Origin: RUG11783 sp964599695
GTDB taxonomy: Bacteria > Bacillota > Clostridia > Oscillospirales > Ruminococcaceae
Length of the DNA: 64,000 bases
NCBI GenBank assembly: GCA_964599695.1
Contig: CAZRGP010000001.1
Span: forward strand, 111,597-175,596
Direction: 5' to 3'
The translations under genes were made by a program, and so were the position numbers. Position 1 is the first letter of the stretch. Every line of letters begins with the position of its first letter. Below the pieces are notes generated by a model. The model was not told the origin of the DNA. It saw nothing but the letters and a program-made list of their open reading frames with translations, and searched no databases. This document shows positions 36,001 to 45,894 of the stretch, one piece after another.

Positions 36001-37065
36001 TCATATTCCCTTTATAGTTTTATAAAATAATTCTGCGCTTTTGTTCCAACTATACTTATTGAGAACGACAGTATTATCTTCTATCTCTTCCATCATGATT
36101 TTCCCAAGGTTAATTTCGTTGTAATTGTATGGATCTATATACCATACAGATCTCCCATATATTTCGGGCAATGAACTTACATTTGAAACTATGCACCTTG
36201 CACCAACTGACATTGCTTCTAATGGCGGAAGACCAAAGCCTTCATATAAAGACGGATGAATAAATGCTTTACACTTCTTCATCAGTGCCTTGACCTCTTC
36301 ATCCTTAAGGTACCCTGCATATATCAAATTAGGGATTTGCTCATTTAAACTATCATCGCTAGTACTTAGAGCGCTACTTCCAGAGATTACAAATTTATAC
36401 TGCGGGTTTTGTTTCGCTGCTTCTACGATCCATTTGTAATTTTTATGATAATATCTGCTTCCAAGTGAAAAGAAGAACTCTCTGTCTTTCAGGGATAATC
36501 TGTCTAGAACTTTATCATCTTCATTTAGTCTATCGAAATGTTGCCAGCCACAATATATAACTTTAATTTTATCGCCGGGTATACCATAATACTTCATTAG
36601 ATCATTCTTTGCACTAATGCTGTCTGTGATAACTATTCGAGCCCGCTTTAGATTGATCCATACACGTGCCATATATAGTAAACGATGAATTCTTTTTTTC
36701 ATCGAATTAGCGTTTTGAATAAATCGTTCAGTTATACAATCATAAACTGCTACAACATCACAGCCCCATACAGGAAGAGATAAGATGAGATCCACACTTT
36801 GAGCATTTTTCTCGTTCGCATATTGAGTAAATCCAAACAAATTCCACCGTTTCATTTCAGGAATTGAATTACAATCTACGGGTATTCTCTCTACTTCAAT
36901 ATTAGTGAAAGATATCTCCCTCTCTCCATTTTGAGGTATAGCCAGGGTTATTTCCCCTTTTTCTGCGATACTATCCAGTGCACGTAATAATTCTAATGTG
37001 TTTCTCTGCACGCCAAATATCTCTTTTTTCACAAGCGTGCTTCCATTAACTATGATTTTCTTCAT
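36001..37065 (-). CDS. GT4 family glycosyltransferase
   Basis: 354 residues of GT-B fold. MKKIIVNGSTLVKKEIFGVQRNTLELL is a common start for this group, so I prefer ATG 37065 over an upstream TTG at 37122 that would run into the rmd gene. Later motifs: FFFSLGSRYYHKNYKWIVEA (donor-domain start) and HPSLYEGFGLPPLEAMSVGA (the E-x7-E donor-sugar site). No membrane segment. A rhamnosyl- or mannosyltransferase is likely, given the GDP-sugar genes next to it. Confidence 0.92.
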   Translation of the reverse strand: MKKIIVNGSTLVKKEIFGVQRNTLELLRALDSIAEKGEITLAIPQNGEREISFTNIEVERIPVDCNSIPEMKRWNLFGFTQYANEKNAQSVDLILSLPVWGCDVVAVYDCITERFIQNANSMKKRIHRLLYMARVWINLKRARIVITDSISAKNDLMKYYGIPGDKIKVIYCGWQHFDRLNEDDKVLDRLSLKDREFFFSLGSRYYHKNYKWIVEAAKQNPQYKFVISGSSALSTSDDSLNEQIPNLIYAGYLKDEEVKALMKKCKAFIHPSLYEGFGLPPLEAMSVGARCIVSNVSSLPEIYGRSVWYIDPYNYNEINLGKIMMEEIEDNTVVLNKYSWNKSAELFYKTIKGI

Positions 37066-37097
37066 CCCTTCGTACGTCCATCCATTATTATAACAAC

Positions 37098-38048
37098 CTA
37101 GGTTTTCACCCTTTCTCTCCAATAATCTAAAGTATCAAGAAGAGTAGTCCTTGTGGGTATTATTGGTTTCCACCCAGTATCTTTGAAGATTTTTGCTGTG
37201 TTTGCTTTGATTACAGGGACATCAATCGGCCTAAATTTGTTTGGATCAACTTTAACCATAATGTCTTTATTCGACAGGAGCAGAAGTTCATCTAGAAAAC
37301 TCTGAATTGCTATTGATCTTCCTGATCCCACATTATAAGTCTCTCCCTCTCTTCCGAATAGCGCCAAAGCTATATACGCTCTCACTATGTCTCTTACGTC
37401 AGTAAAGTCCCGCTTAGCACCTAGGTTACCAACGCATATTATAGCCTCTTTCGAGTCGTTACTCTCTATTTCTGCAATCTGTTTGCAGAAATCTGCTACT
37501 ACAAACTGGGGACTTTGACCTGGCCCATAATGGTTAAATGCACGCGCCATTACTACTCGCATCCCATACGATTTAGCATATAGCGTCCCAATCATATTCT
37601 GACACGCTTTAGTAACAGCATATATGTTTTGCGGGTTAAGCGCATGGTTTTCTGTAACTTCTCCTCCATCATCAGAAACTACACCGTATTCTTCAGCACT
37701 TCCTATTAGCAATATTTTAGGATAATAATTTGCTTCCCTTCTTATAGATTCAAGCAAATTTATAACTCCTTTGATATTTACATCAACAGTTAAACACGGA
37801 TTTCTCCATGATAGATAAACTGAACTTTGCGCTGCTAAATGAAAAATGTAATCCGGCCTTTCTTTTGAAAGGAGTTTTTCTATCTCCTCTGGACAAAGAA
37901 TATCCATGTACTCTCTTCTAATCCCATCGCAAAAGAATTTCTCATTTGTTAGCGTTGTGACAACAACCTCACAACCGTTTAAAGCTTCCAACGCCCTTGC
38001 TAGATACGGACCCACAAAGCCCGCCGCACCAGTTATCAGCGCCTTCAA
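37098..38048 (-). CDS. rmd: GDP-4-dehydro-6-deoxy-D-mannose reductase (GDP-D-rhamnose synthesis)
   Basis: 316-residue short-chain dehydrogenase of the NAD-dependent epimerase/dehydratase family. Rossmann motif GAAGFVGPYL (residues 7-16), DYIFHLAAQSSV, GSAEEYG and the catalytic NIYAVTKACQNM (Y-x3-K) are present; FNHYGPGQ follows. Close similarity in layout to Rmd, and its place 2 bp after gmd, indicate that it reduces the Gmd product to GDP-D-rhamnose. A GDP-fucose synthase (WcaG) is less likely, because that family has a different N-terminal pattern. Confidence 0.85.
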   Translation of the reverse strand: MKALITGAAGFVGPYLARALEALNGCEVVVTTLTNEKFFCDGIRREYMDILCPEEIEKLLSKERPDYIFHLAAQSSVYLSWRNPCLTVDVNIKGVINLLESIRREANYYPKILLIGSAEEYGVVSDDGGEVTENHALNPQNIYAVTKACQNMIGTLYAKSYGMRVVMARAFNHYGPGQSPQFVVADFCKQIAEIESNDSKEAIICVGNLGAKRDFTDVRDIVRAYIALALFGREGETYNVGSGRSIAIQSFLDELLLLSNKDIMVKVDPNKFRPIDVPVIKANTAKIFKDTGWKPIIPTRTTLLDTLDYWRERVKT

Positions 38049-38050
38049 GG

Positions 38051-39103
38051 TTATCCCTCTCTTTCCTTATCTACTAATGCCTTCTCTTCGACTGCTTTTC
38101 TTCGATCATACTCTGCCATTATTTTGCACAATTGCTCATATGTCGTTTTGCGCGGATTCCATCCCAGTTTTTCTCTAGCCTTTGTTGGATCTCCAAAAAG
38201 GTTTACAACATCAGTTGGCCTATACCATTTAGGATTAGTACATATTACCATTTTCCCCGTTTTTTTGTCGTATCCCTTTTCCTCCACTCCTTTTCCTTCC
38301 CAAACAAGTTCAATCCCATTTACTCTGAACGCTAATGTAGCGAACTCTCTAACTGTATGCTGCTCCCCAGTTGCTACAACATAATCATCCGGCTCCTCTT
38401 GCTGAAGCATTAGCCACATACATTCTACATAGTCTTTCGCATAGCCCCAATCTCTTAAAGCATCCAAATTACCTAATTCTAAATGATCCTGCATACCAAG
38501 GGCTATTAGCGCTGCAGCTTTTGTTATCTTACGCGTAACAAAATTCTCCCCACGCCTTTCGGATTCATGGTTGAACAAAATACCATTACACGCAAACATA
38601 CCAAACGCTTCTCTGTATTGCCTTATCATCCAATAACCATATTGCTTTGCAATTGCATAAGGACTATACGGATGAAACGGAGTATTCTCATTTTGAGGCA
38701 CTTCTTCTACCTTCCCAAATAGTTCAGAGGTCGATGCCTGATATATTTTACATGTTTTTGTCAACCCCGCAACCCTAACTGCTTCAAGAATACGCAACAC
38801 CCCAAGAGCGTCAACATCTCCTGTGTATTCAGGTGCCTCAAAAGAAACCTGAACATGACTTTGTGCAGCAAGATTATATATCTCATCAGGTCTTATAGTA
38901 GTAATGATACGGATGATGCTAGAAGAATCCGTTAGATCCCCTTCATGAACAGTAATTCTGTCGACAATATGTTTAATTCGCTCTGTGTTATCTACTGACG
39001 CACGGCGAACAATTCCATGCACCTCATATCCTTTATCTAATAGAAACTCCGCCAAATAGGATCCATCCTGACCTGTGATTCCAGTAATCAATGCAACTTT
39101 CAT
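38051..39103 (-). CDS. gmd: GDP-mannose 4,6-dehydratase
   Basis: 350 residues. ALITGITGQDGSYLAEFLLDKGYEVHGIVRR is the near-universal Gmd N-terminus with NADP-binding GxxGxxG; QASTSELFGKVEE, the catalytic YAIAKQYGYW (Y-x3-K) and FNHESERRGENFVTRK follow. It converts GDP-D-mannose to GDP-4-keto-6-deoxy-D-mannose, the branch point to GDP-D-rhamnose (Rmd, next gene) and to GDP-L-fucose. Typical bacterial length is about 345-370. Confidence 0.97.
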   Translation of the reverse strand: MKVALITGITGQDGSYLAEFLLDKGYEVHGIVRRASVDNTERIKHIVDRITVHEGDLTDSSSIIRIITTIRPDEIYNLAAQSHVQVSFEAPEYTGDVDALGVLRILEAVRVAGLTKTCKIYQASTSELFGKVEEVPQNENTPFHPYSPYAIAKQYGYWMIRQYREAFGMFACNGILFNHESERRGENFVTRKITKAAALIALGMQDHLELGNLDALRDWGYAKDYVECMWLMLQQEEPDDYVVATGEQHTVREFATLAFRVNGIELVWEGKGVEEKGYDKKTGKMVICTNPKWYRPTDVVNLFGDPTKAREKLGWNPRKTTYEQLCKIMAEYDRRKAVEEKALVDKEREG

Positions 39104-39129
39104 ACAAGTAATCTCCTAACACTTTTTGT

Positions 39130-40215
39130 TCATAAATAATATTTAATTATCTCACGTGTTTTTAATACCGCATCATCCCAAGAAAACTTTTTGACCTGCT
39201 CTTGACCTTCTTGAATCAGGTTCTTCCTTAAATCGACATCGTTTAAAACACTGCATATAGCCTGTTCGATATCAGTAGTACGCTGAGGATCAACTAAGAA
39301 AGCTGCCTTTCCTACCACTTCAGGAATGGACGAACTGTTTGAAGCAATAACTGGCGTTCCACAAGCCATTGCCTCCAATGGCGGAAGACCAAACCCCTCA
39401 TATAATGAGGGGAAAACAAATACATCGGCAATGTTATACAGATCAACTAGTTCCTCCTTGTCAACAATCCCTGTATGAATGACTGATTCTGACAATCCCA
39501 TCTCTTTTTCTTTTTCCCGCAAATCTATGCTCTTAAACGCTTTCCCAACAAGCAAAAGCTCAACATTCGGGTCATTCATCATTTTCAATGAGTTTAATAG
39601 GATATTAAGGTTTTTATGAGGCTTTAAGTTACCCACGTAGAGTACTCTTTTCTTTTCTCTTGAGATACCATATTTCTCGAATAAATACTCTATGTCTTCT
39701 CTTGATTTGCATCTAAAATCGGAATCGACAGCATTATATGTGACAGTAATCTTGCCCGTTTCCACACCAAAGTAGGACTGAATATCTTTCCTAGAATTCT
39801 GTGAAACCGTGAAGATATGCTTTGCTCCATGAACTGCATTTCTCATAAGCATCTTTGCATAGTAATACTTTACCCTATTACCTAAAAACTCAGGAAACAC
39901 GATATGTGTAAGGTCATGGACAGTTACAACATAATCCCCTCTATATGTAACAGGAACGCTATAGTGCGGAAAATGCATCAAAGATATTCCTGCTTTTTCT
40001 ACTGCATGGTTGGGATAGAACAACTGCTCTCTAATGCCATAAATCGGTGCATCAAAATGAATCACTTGAACTTCCTTATCATATTTCCGAATTTGTGCCT
40101 CATTGCCTACTGCATAATCATATATTCCTCTTCCCAAGAGATGCTGAATATAAGTCCCTATACCGGACATTTCAATCATTCTGGCATCAATACCAATTAG
40201 TTTACCGTTTATCAA
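39130..40215 (-). CDS. GT4 family glycosyltransferase (mannosyl/rhamnosyl type)
   Basis: 361 residues. The start LIGIDARMIEMSGIGTYIQHLL binds acceptor in the GT-B N-domain; VTVHDLTHIVFPEFLG, VLYVGNLKPHKNLNILLNSL and FPSLYEGFGLPPLEAMACGTPVI are characteristic of mannosyltransferases such as WbdA/MtfB-like enzymes. It lies directly between gmd and manC, consistent with use of a GDP-sugar donor. Exact linkage unknown. Confidence 0.92.
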   Translation of the reverse strand: MINGKLIGIDARMIEMSGIGTYIQHLLGRGIYDYAVGNEAQIRKYDKEVQVIHFDAPIYGIREQLFYPNHAVEKAGISLMHFPHYSVPVTYRGDYVVTVHDLTHIVFPEFLGNRVKYYYAKMLMRNAVHGAKHIFTVSQNSRKDIQSYFGVETGKITVTYNAVDSDFRCKSREDIEYLFEKYGISREKKRVLYVGNLKPHKNLNILLNSLKMMNDPNVELLLVGKAFKSIDLREKEKEMGLSESVIHTGIVDKEELVDLYNIADVFVFPSLYEGFGLPPLEAMACGTPVIASNSSSIPEVVGKAAFLVDPQRTTDIEQAICSVLNDVDLRKNLIQEGQEQVKKFSWDDAVLKTREIIKYYL

Positions 40216-40226
40216 CTAACAACTCC

Positions 40227-41543
40227 TTAATCCCATTTCCAGTCAAGACGTTCAATGTCATCTTCTGTCAGTTCATCACCCATCTGGACTTCTATGATAT
40301 GAAGCTTTGTTACACCCTTGATAGCGTGCTTCTCTAGTGGTGGTATTACTACCGTATCACCTCTTTGCACGTTTCTAGTCACACCACCAATAATCAGCTC
40401 GCCAATGCCATCGGTGAAAGTCCATATTTCGGTGCGCCTTCTATGTCTTTGATAAGATATGTGCTTTCCTTCAGAAATAATCAGTTCTTTTACCAGCACA
40501 TTGTTTCCATCTGGGTTTAGATGATACTCCAATACTTTGTATTCTCCCCATTCCCTTCTTTCATACATAGGGCGATTTTCATTAACATAACTCTTCAACT
40601 CGTCTGCTTTATCTTTGTCACAAACAAGTATTCCGTCGGGCGTCGCAGCAACTACAGCATTATTCACTCCTAAGACAAGCAACGGTATATTCAATTCATT
40701 AATTACATGAGTGTTCTCAGAATGAGCAGAAAAAGCGTTACCGCTTACAGTCTCTTTCATTGCCTCCGCCAATGTATTCCAGGTACCAAGATCCTTCCAT
40801 TGCCCCGAAAAACGAATCACATTGATATCTTTTTCTTTTTCGACAACAGCATAGTCAAAAGAGATCTTTTCTATTGTTCCGTACTTCTGATACAAATCAT
40901 CGTAATCATCAACACCCAATAATTGACGAGCTATATCCAAGACATAACCCAACTTAAACGCGAATACCCCACAGTTCCATAGCGCGCCTTGATCTATATA
41001 CTGCTGTGCCAACTCTTCATCCGGCTTTTCCTTAAAAGTCGATACTCTTGAAACTGTTTCCTTTGTTTCAGGGATGATATATCCAAATTTCCGGGATGGA
41101 TATGTCGGTTCGACTCCCATTAATGTTAGTTTCGCATCACCACATCGCTTTGCCAAACAACTGATTCCTTCGAAATAGTCCTGTTCAACAAAAGGGTCTA
41201 CCGGGCACACTATGACAGGCTCATTTTTTCCGATGCCATTCTTTTCGAGAAAGAAACAAGCCAACGCAATTGCAGGGAATGTATCTCGTCTCTCTGGCTC
41301 GACACTAATCCTGACATCCTCAGCTAGCTGCGCTTTAATCTGTGGTACTTGATCCTGAGACGTAGCTATTACAATACTCGCATTTGGATCTTCCTTTTTT
41401 ATCATTCTATACATTCTTTGAGCCATGGATTCTTTTGTCCCATCGCCCTTATCAAGTATTTTCAAAAACTGTTTTGATCTGACACTGTTAGATAAAGGCC
41501 ACAACCTTTTCCCTGACCCCCCGGAAAGAAGTATAATATTCAT
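40227..41543 (-). CDS. manC: Mannose-1-phosphate guanylyltransferase
   Basis: 438 residues. The nucleotidyltransferase domain has LLSGGSGKRLWPLSNSVRSKQFL (GTP-binding loop), VCPVDPFVEQ, GYI and the FKEKPDEELAQQYI motif; the C-terminal cupin region (from about 350) has YQRHRRRTEIWTFTDGIGEL. It makes GDP-mannose from mannose-1-phosphate and GTP. The cupin tail resembles the isomerase half of bifunctional ManC, but PMI activity is uncertain. ATG 41543 with GGAG upstream is chosen over GTG one codon earlier. Confidence 0.95.
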   Translation of the reverse strand: MNIILLSGGSGKRLWPLSNSVRSKQFLKILDKGDGTKESMAQRMYRMIKKEDPNASIVIATSQDQVPQIKAQLAEDVRISVEPERRDTFPAIALACFFLEKNGIGKNEPVIVCPVDPFVEQDYFEGISCLAKRCGDAKLTLMGVEPTYPSRKFGYIIPETKETVSRVSTFKEKPDEELAQQYIDQGALWNCGVFAFKLGYVLDIARQLLGVDDYDDLYQKYGTIEKISFDYAVVEKEKDINVIRFSGQWKDLGTWNTLAEAMKETVSGNAFSAHSENTHVINELNIPLLVLGVNNAVVAATPDGILVCDKDKADELKSYVNENRPMYERREWGEYKVLEYHLNPDGNNVLVKELIISEGKHISYQRHRRRTEIWTFTDGIGELIIGGVTRNVQRGDTVVIPPLEKHAIKGVTKLHIIEVQMGDELTEDDIERLDWKWD

Positions 41544-41555
41544 CACATTCTCCCA

Positions 41556-43250
41556 TTATTGTAGTTGTAAGTAAGTATATATTGCCTCTTTGTATTTTTC
41601 TAAAATGTTAATTGCGTCCATCTCCGTTTTTGCCTTGACGCTGTAGTAAAATTTGATTTTCGGCTCCGTCCCAGAGGGCCTCACAGCAACCCACGAACCA
41701 TCCTCTAGTATATATTTTAAAACATTTGATTTTGGCAACAAGCCAAAAGGTTCCGAGTAAACGTCTTCCTCATAATCAATAATAGACATAACCCCCTGAA
41801 TAGGAAGTCCTTCTTCCCGCAGTCTTTTCATCATGGACTGAATTTCTACCAATCCATCTTTTCCTCTTAAAACAAATGAATCAAGATCATCTTTATAATA
41901 GCCATATTTGTTATAGATCTCGTCCATTTTGTCAACGAGCGTTTTTCCTTCTGCCTTGTATTTTGCAGCCATTTCGCAGATGATCAACGAGCTGACAACG
42001 GCGTCTTTATCATGGGCATGTGTACCCACAAGATATCCATAAGACTCTTCATACCCAAAGAAATAATTGAATGCTTTGTCAGCCGCGCCATTTTTGGCAG
42101 CTTTTTCAAATTGGGTTATTTTTTCACCAATATATTTAAAACCGGTAAGTGTATCAAATACACGCAATCCAAATGACCGCGCAATATCAGCACCAAGCTC
42201 TGATGTGACCACCGTTTTTACAACAGCACTCTTTTCCGAATACTCTGTCGACTCCAACAAGTAATCCATCATTAATGCACCGACTTGATTACCCGTCATC
42301 AGCCTATATGCATGATTTGTCCTCACCGCTATTCCTACGCGATCCCCATCCGGATCCGTCCCTAATACTATATCTGCGTTTTGCTTTTCAGCCTGTTGAA
42401 TTCCCAATTCCAAAGCCTTTTTGTCTTCGGGATTGGGACTTTTTACTGTGGGAAAATCACCATCATATATAGTTTGAGCATTTACAACATCCAGATTGAC
42501 GAACCCTTCCTGCAATAATGTTTGGACCACTGGGACATTTCCTGTTCCGTGCAAAGGGGTATATACAATTCTTAAACTCTGTTTGGCATTATTGTCGACT
42601 AATCTGGCCTGCTTTCTTACCTCCCTAACATAAGAATCCGTACAATCCGACATACGGACCAAATTCGAATTGCCAGTGAAATCGATTTCCTTGTAATCCT
42701 GAATGGCATTGACATACTGGATTACTTCATTTGCTTGCTTAGGAACAAGTTGTCCGCCAAATTCATCATACACTTTATAACCGTTGTACTCCTTGGGATT
42801 ATGCGAGGCAGTAATAACAATTCCTGCAACACACCCCCAATATCTTACTGAGTACGACAGTTGTGGTGTCGGAACAGGAAAAGGATGTAAATAGACCCGT
42901 ATTCCCATAGATGAAAGAACTTTTGCGGCCACGCGTGAATATTTTTCCGAGTTATTGCGAGTATCGTATCCTATCGCAACCCCCCTATTCTTCCCATCCT
43001 GCGAATAAGTATTCAGAATATACTCACCAAGTCCTTTTGTTGCCTTTCCAACCGTATAAATGTTCATGCGATTAGTTCCGGCACCCATGACTCCTCTCAT
43101 GCCGCCGGTCCCAAATTCCAGATCTCGGTAAAACCGGTCTTCTATCTCTTTTTTATCTCTACCAAGATTCAACGCCTTCAGTTCATTCCTGGTCGAGTCA
43201 TCAAAAAAAGCATCTGTTTTCCAATAATCATATTTTTCAAAAACGTCCAC
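41556..43250 (-). CDS. Phosphoglucomutase/phosphomannomutase
   Basis: 564-residue alpha-D-phosphohexomutase. The N-terminus DLEFGTGGMRGVMGAGTNRMN, the active-site serine loop TASHNPKEYNGYKVYDE, the metal loop GTDPDGDRVGIAVR and the sugar-binding GYEESYG are in canonical order, with the phosphate-binding loop VRPSGTEPKIKFY near the end. Length fits the long PgcA-like group of Bacillota. In this operon it probably supplies mannose-1-phosphate for ManC. The start is GTG 43250 with GGAGAGG upstream. Confidence 0.94.
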   Translation of the reverse strand: MDVFEKYDYWKTDAFFDDSTRNELKALNLGRDKKEIEDRFYRDLEFGTGGMRGVMGAGTNRMNIYTVGKATKGLGEYILNTYSQDGKNRGVAIGYDTRNNSEKYSRVAAKVLSSMGIRVYLHPFPVPTPQLSYSVRYWGCVAGIVITASHNPKEYNGYKVYDEFGGQLVPKQANEVIQYVNAIQDYKEIDFTGNSNLVRMSDCTDSYVREVRKQARLVDNNAKQSLRIVYTPLHGTGNVPVVQTLLQEGFVNLDVVNAQTIYDGDFPTVKSPNPEDKKALELGIQQAEKQNADIVLGTDPDGDRVGIAVRTNHAYRLMTGNQVGALMMDYLLESTEYSEKSAVVKTVVTSELGADIARSFGLRVFDTLTGFKYIGEKITQFEKAAKNGAADKAFNYFFGYEESYGYLVGTHAHDKDAVVSSLIICEMAAKYKAEGKTLVDKMDEIYNKYGYYKDDLDSFVLRGKDGLVEIQSMMKRLREEGLPIQGVMSIIDYEEDVYSEPFGLLPKSNVLKYILEDGSWVAVRPSGTEPKIKFYYSVKAKTEMDAINILEKYKEAIYTYLQLQ

Positions 43251-43282
43251 AGGTTCCTCTCCTTATCCGGAATATGCCATGC

Positions 43283-44440
43283 TTATGTATTATCAAGCAA
43301 GGAAATAATATGTTCTTTAAAACTTTCGGTCAAAAATAGTTCCTTGACTCTTTCTTTTGCGCCATTTCCTAGTTTTATCCTTAATTCCTCATCCTCTGCA
43401 AGTCTTTGAATAGCTTGTGCGTAGGCTTTGCTGTCCCCGTTAGTCACTTCGAGGCCTGACACGTTATTCAGATTTACATAATTCACACCAGACCCTGGTA
43501 TATGAAAAGTTACTGCCGGTTTCCCGAAATACATCCCTTCTGCGAGTGCAATCCCAAACGCCTCATTCTTCGTGATAGAAGGAAAACAAAAAATATCCAT
43601 AGCCAAATAATAAGCAATCAGTTCATCATCATCTACACGGCCTAGGAAGTGAACTTTATCATCCCCTGCCGCTTCCTCTTTAAGTTGATTTGAAAGTTCT
43701 CCCTTTCCACCGATGTAGATTCGAAAACGCTCGTCCAAATATTTTGAGGCCTTTACAAGATACGTAAATCCCTTATATGGGATATGCCGTCCGACACCAA
43801 AACAAATGATTTTTCCCTCATTTTCTTTTCGAATCACTTCAGTTTTTTTCCGTATGATATCAGTAACTTCCATTCTCCGCTCACTGATACAGTTCGGTAT
43901 CACGATACATTTTTGTGCATATCTTCGAAGATATGGGCTGCCTTCAATATAAGTCGGACTCGTTGCAACAATCGTATCCGCACGTTTCAGCAAGCATTCT
44001 GTTTGCCAGTGAAACAGTTTTCCCAAAATCTTTTGCTTAGTGATATCCAGGTGCCAGTAAAGTATGAACCGAATCGGTTTTTTCAGATGTCTCAAAAGAA
44101 ACTGAGCCTCAAAAGGGTTCGGATAATGAAAGATGACAATATCCGGAGAAAATGAACTCATTATCCTGTCCAGTTCTCTACCGAAGGTCATAGAGATTGA
44201 CTGAGAAGCTACTTTTGTTATGCACCCACATCGTATAACTTCAACTCCGTCAACGATATCGCGCACAGTTTCTTTTCGACCACACACGTAATCGCCATCT
44301 TGCGCAGTTTCATTGAAACAGATGATCTTCTGCTCAAACTCCCCCGCATCAGACATCGCTCCAGCTATATCTCGCGCCACTTGCTCAATTCCACCAATGT
44401 TAGGATATAGGTAGTTAGAGATTTGAAGGACTCTTTTCAT
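43283..44440 (-). CDS. GT4 family glycosyltransferase
   Basis: 385 residues. RVLQISNYLYPNIGGIEQVARDIAG is the classic GT4 N-terminus, with the glycine-rich GGIEQ loop; CFGVGRHIPYKGFTYLVKASKYL starts the donor domain and FPSITKNEAFGIALAEGMYFGKPAV has the donor-binding Glu pair. It lies between the sugar-phosphate transferase that starts the lipid-linked unit and the mutase, so it may add the second sugar. No membrane segment. Confidence 0.92.
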   Translation of the reverse strand: MKRVLQISNYLYPNIGGIEQVARDIAGAMSDAGEFEQKIICFNETAQDGDYVCGRKETVRDIVDGVEVIRCGCITKVASQSISMTFGRELDRIMSSFSPDIVIFHYPNPFEAQFLLRHLKKPIRFILYWHLDITKQKILGKLFHWQTECLLKRADTIVATSPTYIEGSPYLRRYAQKCIVIPNCISERRMEVTDIIRKKTEVIRKENEGKIICFGVGRHIPYKGFTYLVKASKYLDERFRIYIGGKGELSNQLKEEAAGDDKVHFLGRVDDDELIAYYLAMDIFCFPSITKNEAFGIALAEGMYFGKPAVTFHIPGSGVNYVNLNNVSGLEVTNGDSKAYAQAIQRLAEDEELRIKLGNGAKERVKELFLTESFKEHIISLLDNT

Positions 44441-44442
44441 TT

Positions 44443-45867
44443 TTATTTCGCTCCTTCTTTTTTAAGTACCGCAAGGATCGTTCTGAATATACATAGCAGA
44501 TCAAGGTAGAATGAACAGTTTTTCACATAGTAATACTCCAACTCCAACCGTTCCTTATAGTCGATGTTTGATCTGCCGTTGCACCCCCACCACCCTGTTA
44601 TGCCGGGTTTCACTTTCTGATACAGTTTTAAACCTTCATGCATCTCCAGCTCCCCTTCAACTAGGGGACGGGGACCAACAAGACTCATATCACCCTTCAA
44701 AACATTTATTAGCTGAGGCAATTCATCAATCGAGGTCTTACGAAGCACCTTCCCTACCTTCGTTATACGTGGATCCTCCTCGAACTTTTGGTTTTCTTCC
44801 CACTCCTTCCGATACTCCTCCTGTTGAAGCATCTTTACGAGGAGCTCTTCCGCGTTCCATACCATGCTTCGGAACTTGTATATTTCAATCGGCGTCCCGT
44901 TCTTCCCTACTCTTTTCTGCCTATAGAAAATACTTTTTGTATCACCGTTTATCAGAAATGCCAGTTTGATGAGCAAACATATCGGCAGAAGAACAACGAT
45001 CCCAACCAAACCTGCAATAATGTCAAACGCTCTCTTAAAAGGAAAGTAGGCAATCTGCTTGGGAGAAAAAGAGAAACTGCTCGTGCTTAACGTTTGGAAA
45101 ATCCCCAGCGAACGAACTACCTGCTCTTCTGGATAAAAGCCAATTGCTTTCTCAGTAGCAAAATGGATCACAACTCCATTATCCGATAGCTTCTTATAAA
45201 TCTCTCCTGCGATCTTTCCTGGAGATGTGGCTACCAACACTTCTGGGATGTTGTTATTCAAAACAAACTGGACATATCTTTCCTGAATATCAGGGACGTT
45301 CATATCACTGTAGGCAGTCGTTTCTCCTAATAAATGGATTCCAACAACTTTATATGCGCTAAAATCTCCCGCGCAGACGTCATGTATTGTCTCCCGTATG
45401 GAATCGGACTCGCCGATAACAAAAAGTGGGATTTGCTTTGTTGCATTTGTAACGATAATCTTTGAAACAAGTAGTTTTTTCCATATGTATTTCAGTATTA
45501 CTGATAAAGCAAAATACATCGAGTATGTAATAAACAGCATCACTCTCGAATAGTTGATACCGATTTTAAACGCATAGAAAATAACACTTGCAGAAACAAA
45601 GTTAAAAAACGCCATCTGCAGGGAACGAAATATCTCCTGATAGTACCGTCTTCTGAAAATTCCGCTATACGGATTGAGCAGAAAACTAATTACAATGTTT
45701 AGAAGAACCACTGTAATCAAAAGACCAACCCATGTTCCAATATGAATGAACTCAAAATCTCCAAACTTAATCCTATATGCAATAGCAAATGAGAAAATCA
45801 AAGCAAGCACGTCGATAGTCATAAAGTCGACATGTTTAATCCAGGAATAACTGTTGCTTGTTCCCAT
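44443..45867 (-). CDS. Polyprenyl-phosphate sugar-phosphate transferase (WbaP/CpsE type)
   Basis: 474-residue membrane initiating transferase. Four or five N-terminal membrane helices (1-130), a Rossmann-like middle region, and a C-terminal bacterial sugar transferase domain (from about 280) with KRAFDIIAGLVGIVVLLPI, FYRQKRVGKNGTPIEIYKFRSM, KTSIDELPQLINVLKGDMSLVGPRP and KPGITGWW. These catalyse transfer of a sugar phosphate to undecaprenyl phosphate, the first step of polymer synthesis. It begins the enzymatic part of the operon after the large membrane protein. Confidence 0.96.
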   Translation of the reverse strand: MGTSNSYSWIKHVDFMTIDVLALIFSFAIAYRIKFGDFEFIHIGTWVGLLITVVLLNIVISFLLNPYSGIFRRRYYQEIFRSLQMAFFNFVSASVIFYAFKIGINYSRVMLFITYSMYFALSVILKYIWKKLLVSKIIVTNATKQIPLFVIGESDSIRETIHDVCAGDFSAYKVVGIHLLGETTAYSDMNVPDIQERYVQFVLNNNIPEVLVATSPGKIAGEIYKKLSDNGVVIHFATEKAIGFYPEEQVVRSLGIFQTLSTSSFSFSPKQIAYFPFKRAFDIIAGLVGIVVLLPICLLIKLAFLINGDTKSIFYRQKRVGKNGTPIEIYKFRSMVWNAEELLVKMLQQEEYRKEWEENQKFEEDPRITKVGKVLRKTSIDELPQLINVLKGDMSLVGPRPLVEGELEMHEGLKLYQKVKPGITGWWGCNGRSNIDYKERLELEYYYVKNCSFYLDLLCIFRTILAVLKKEGAK

Positions 45868-45894
45868 CTATTGTCTCCTATTCTCCACTTCTTC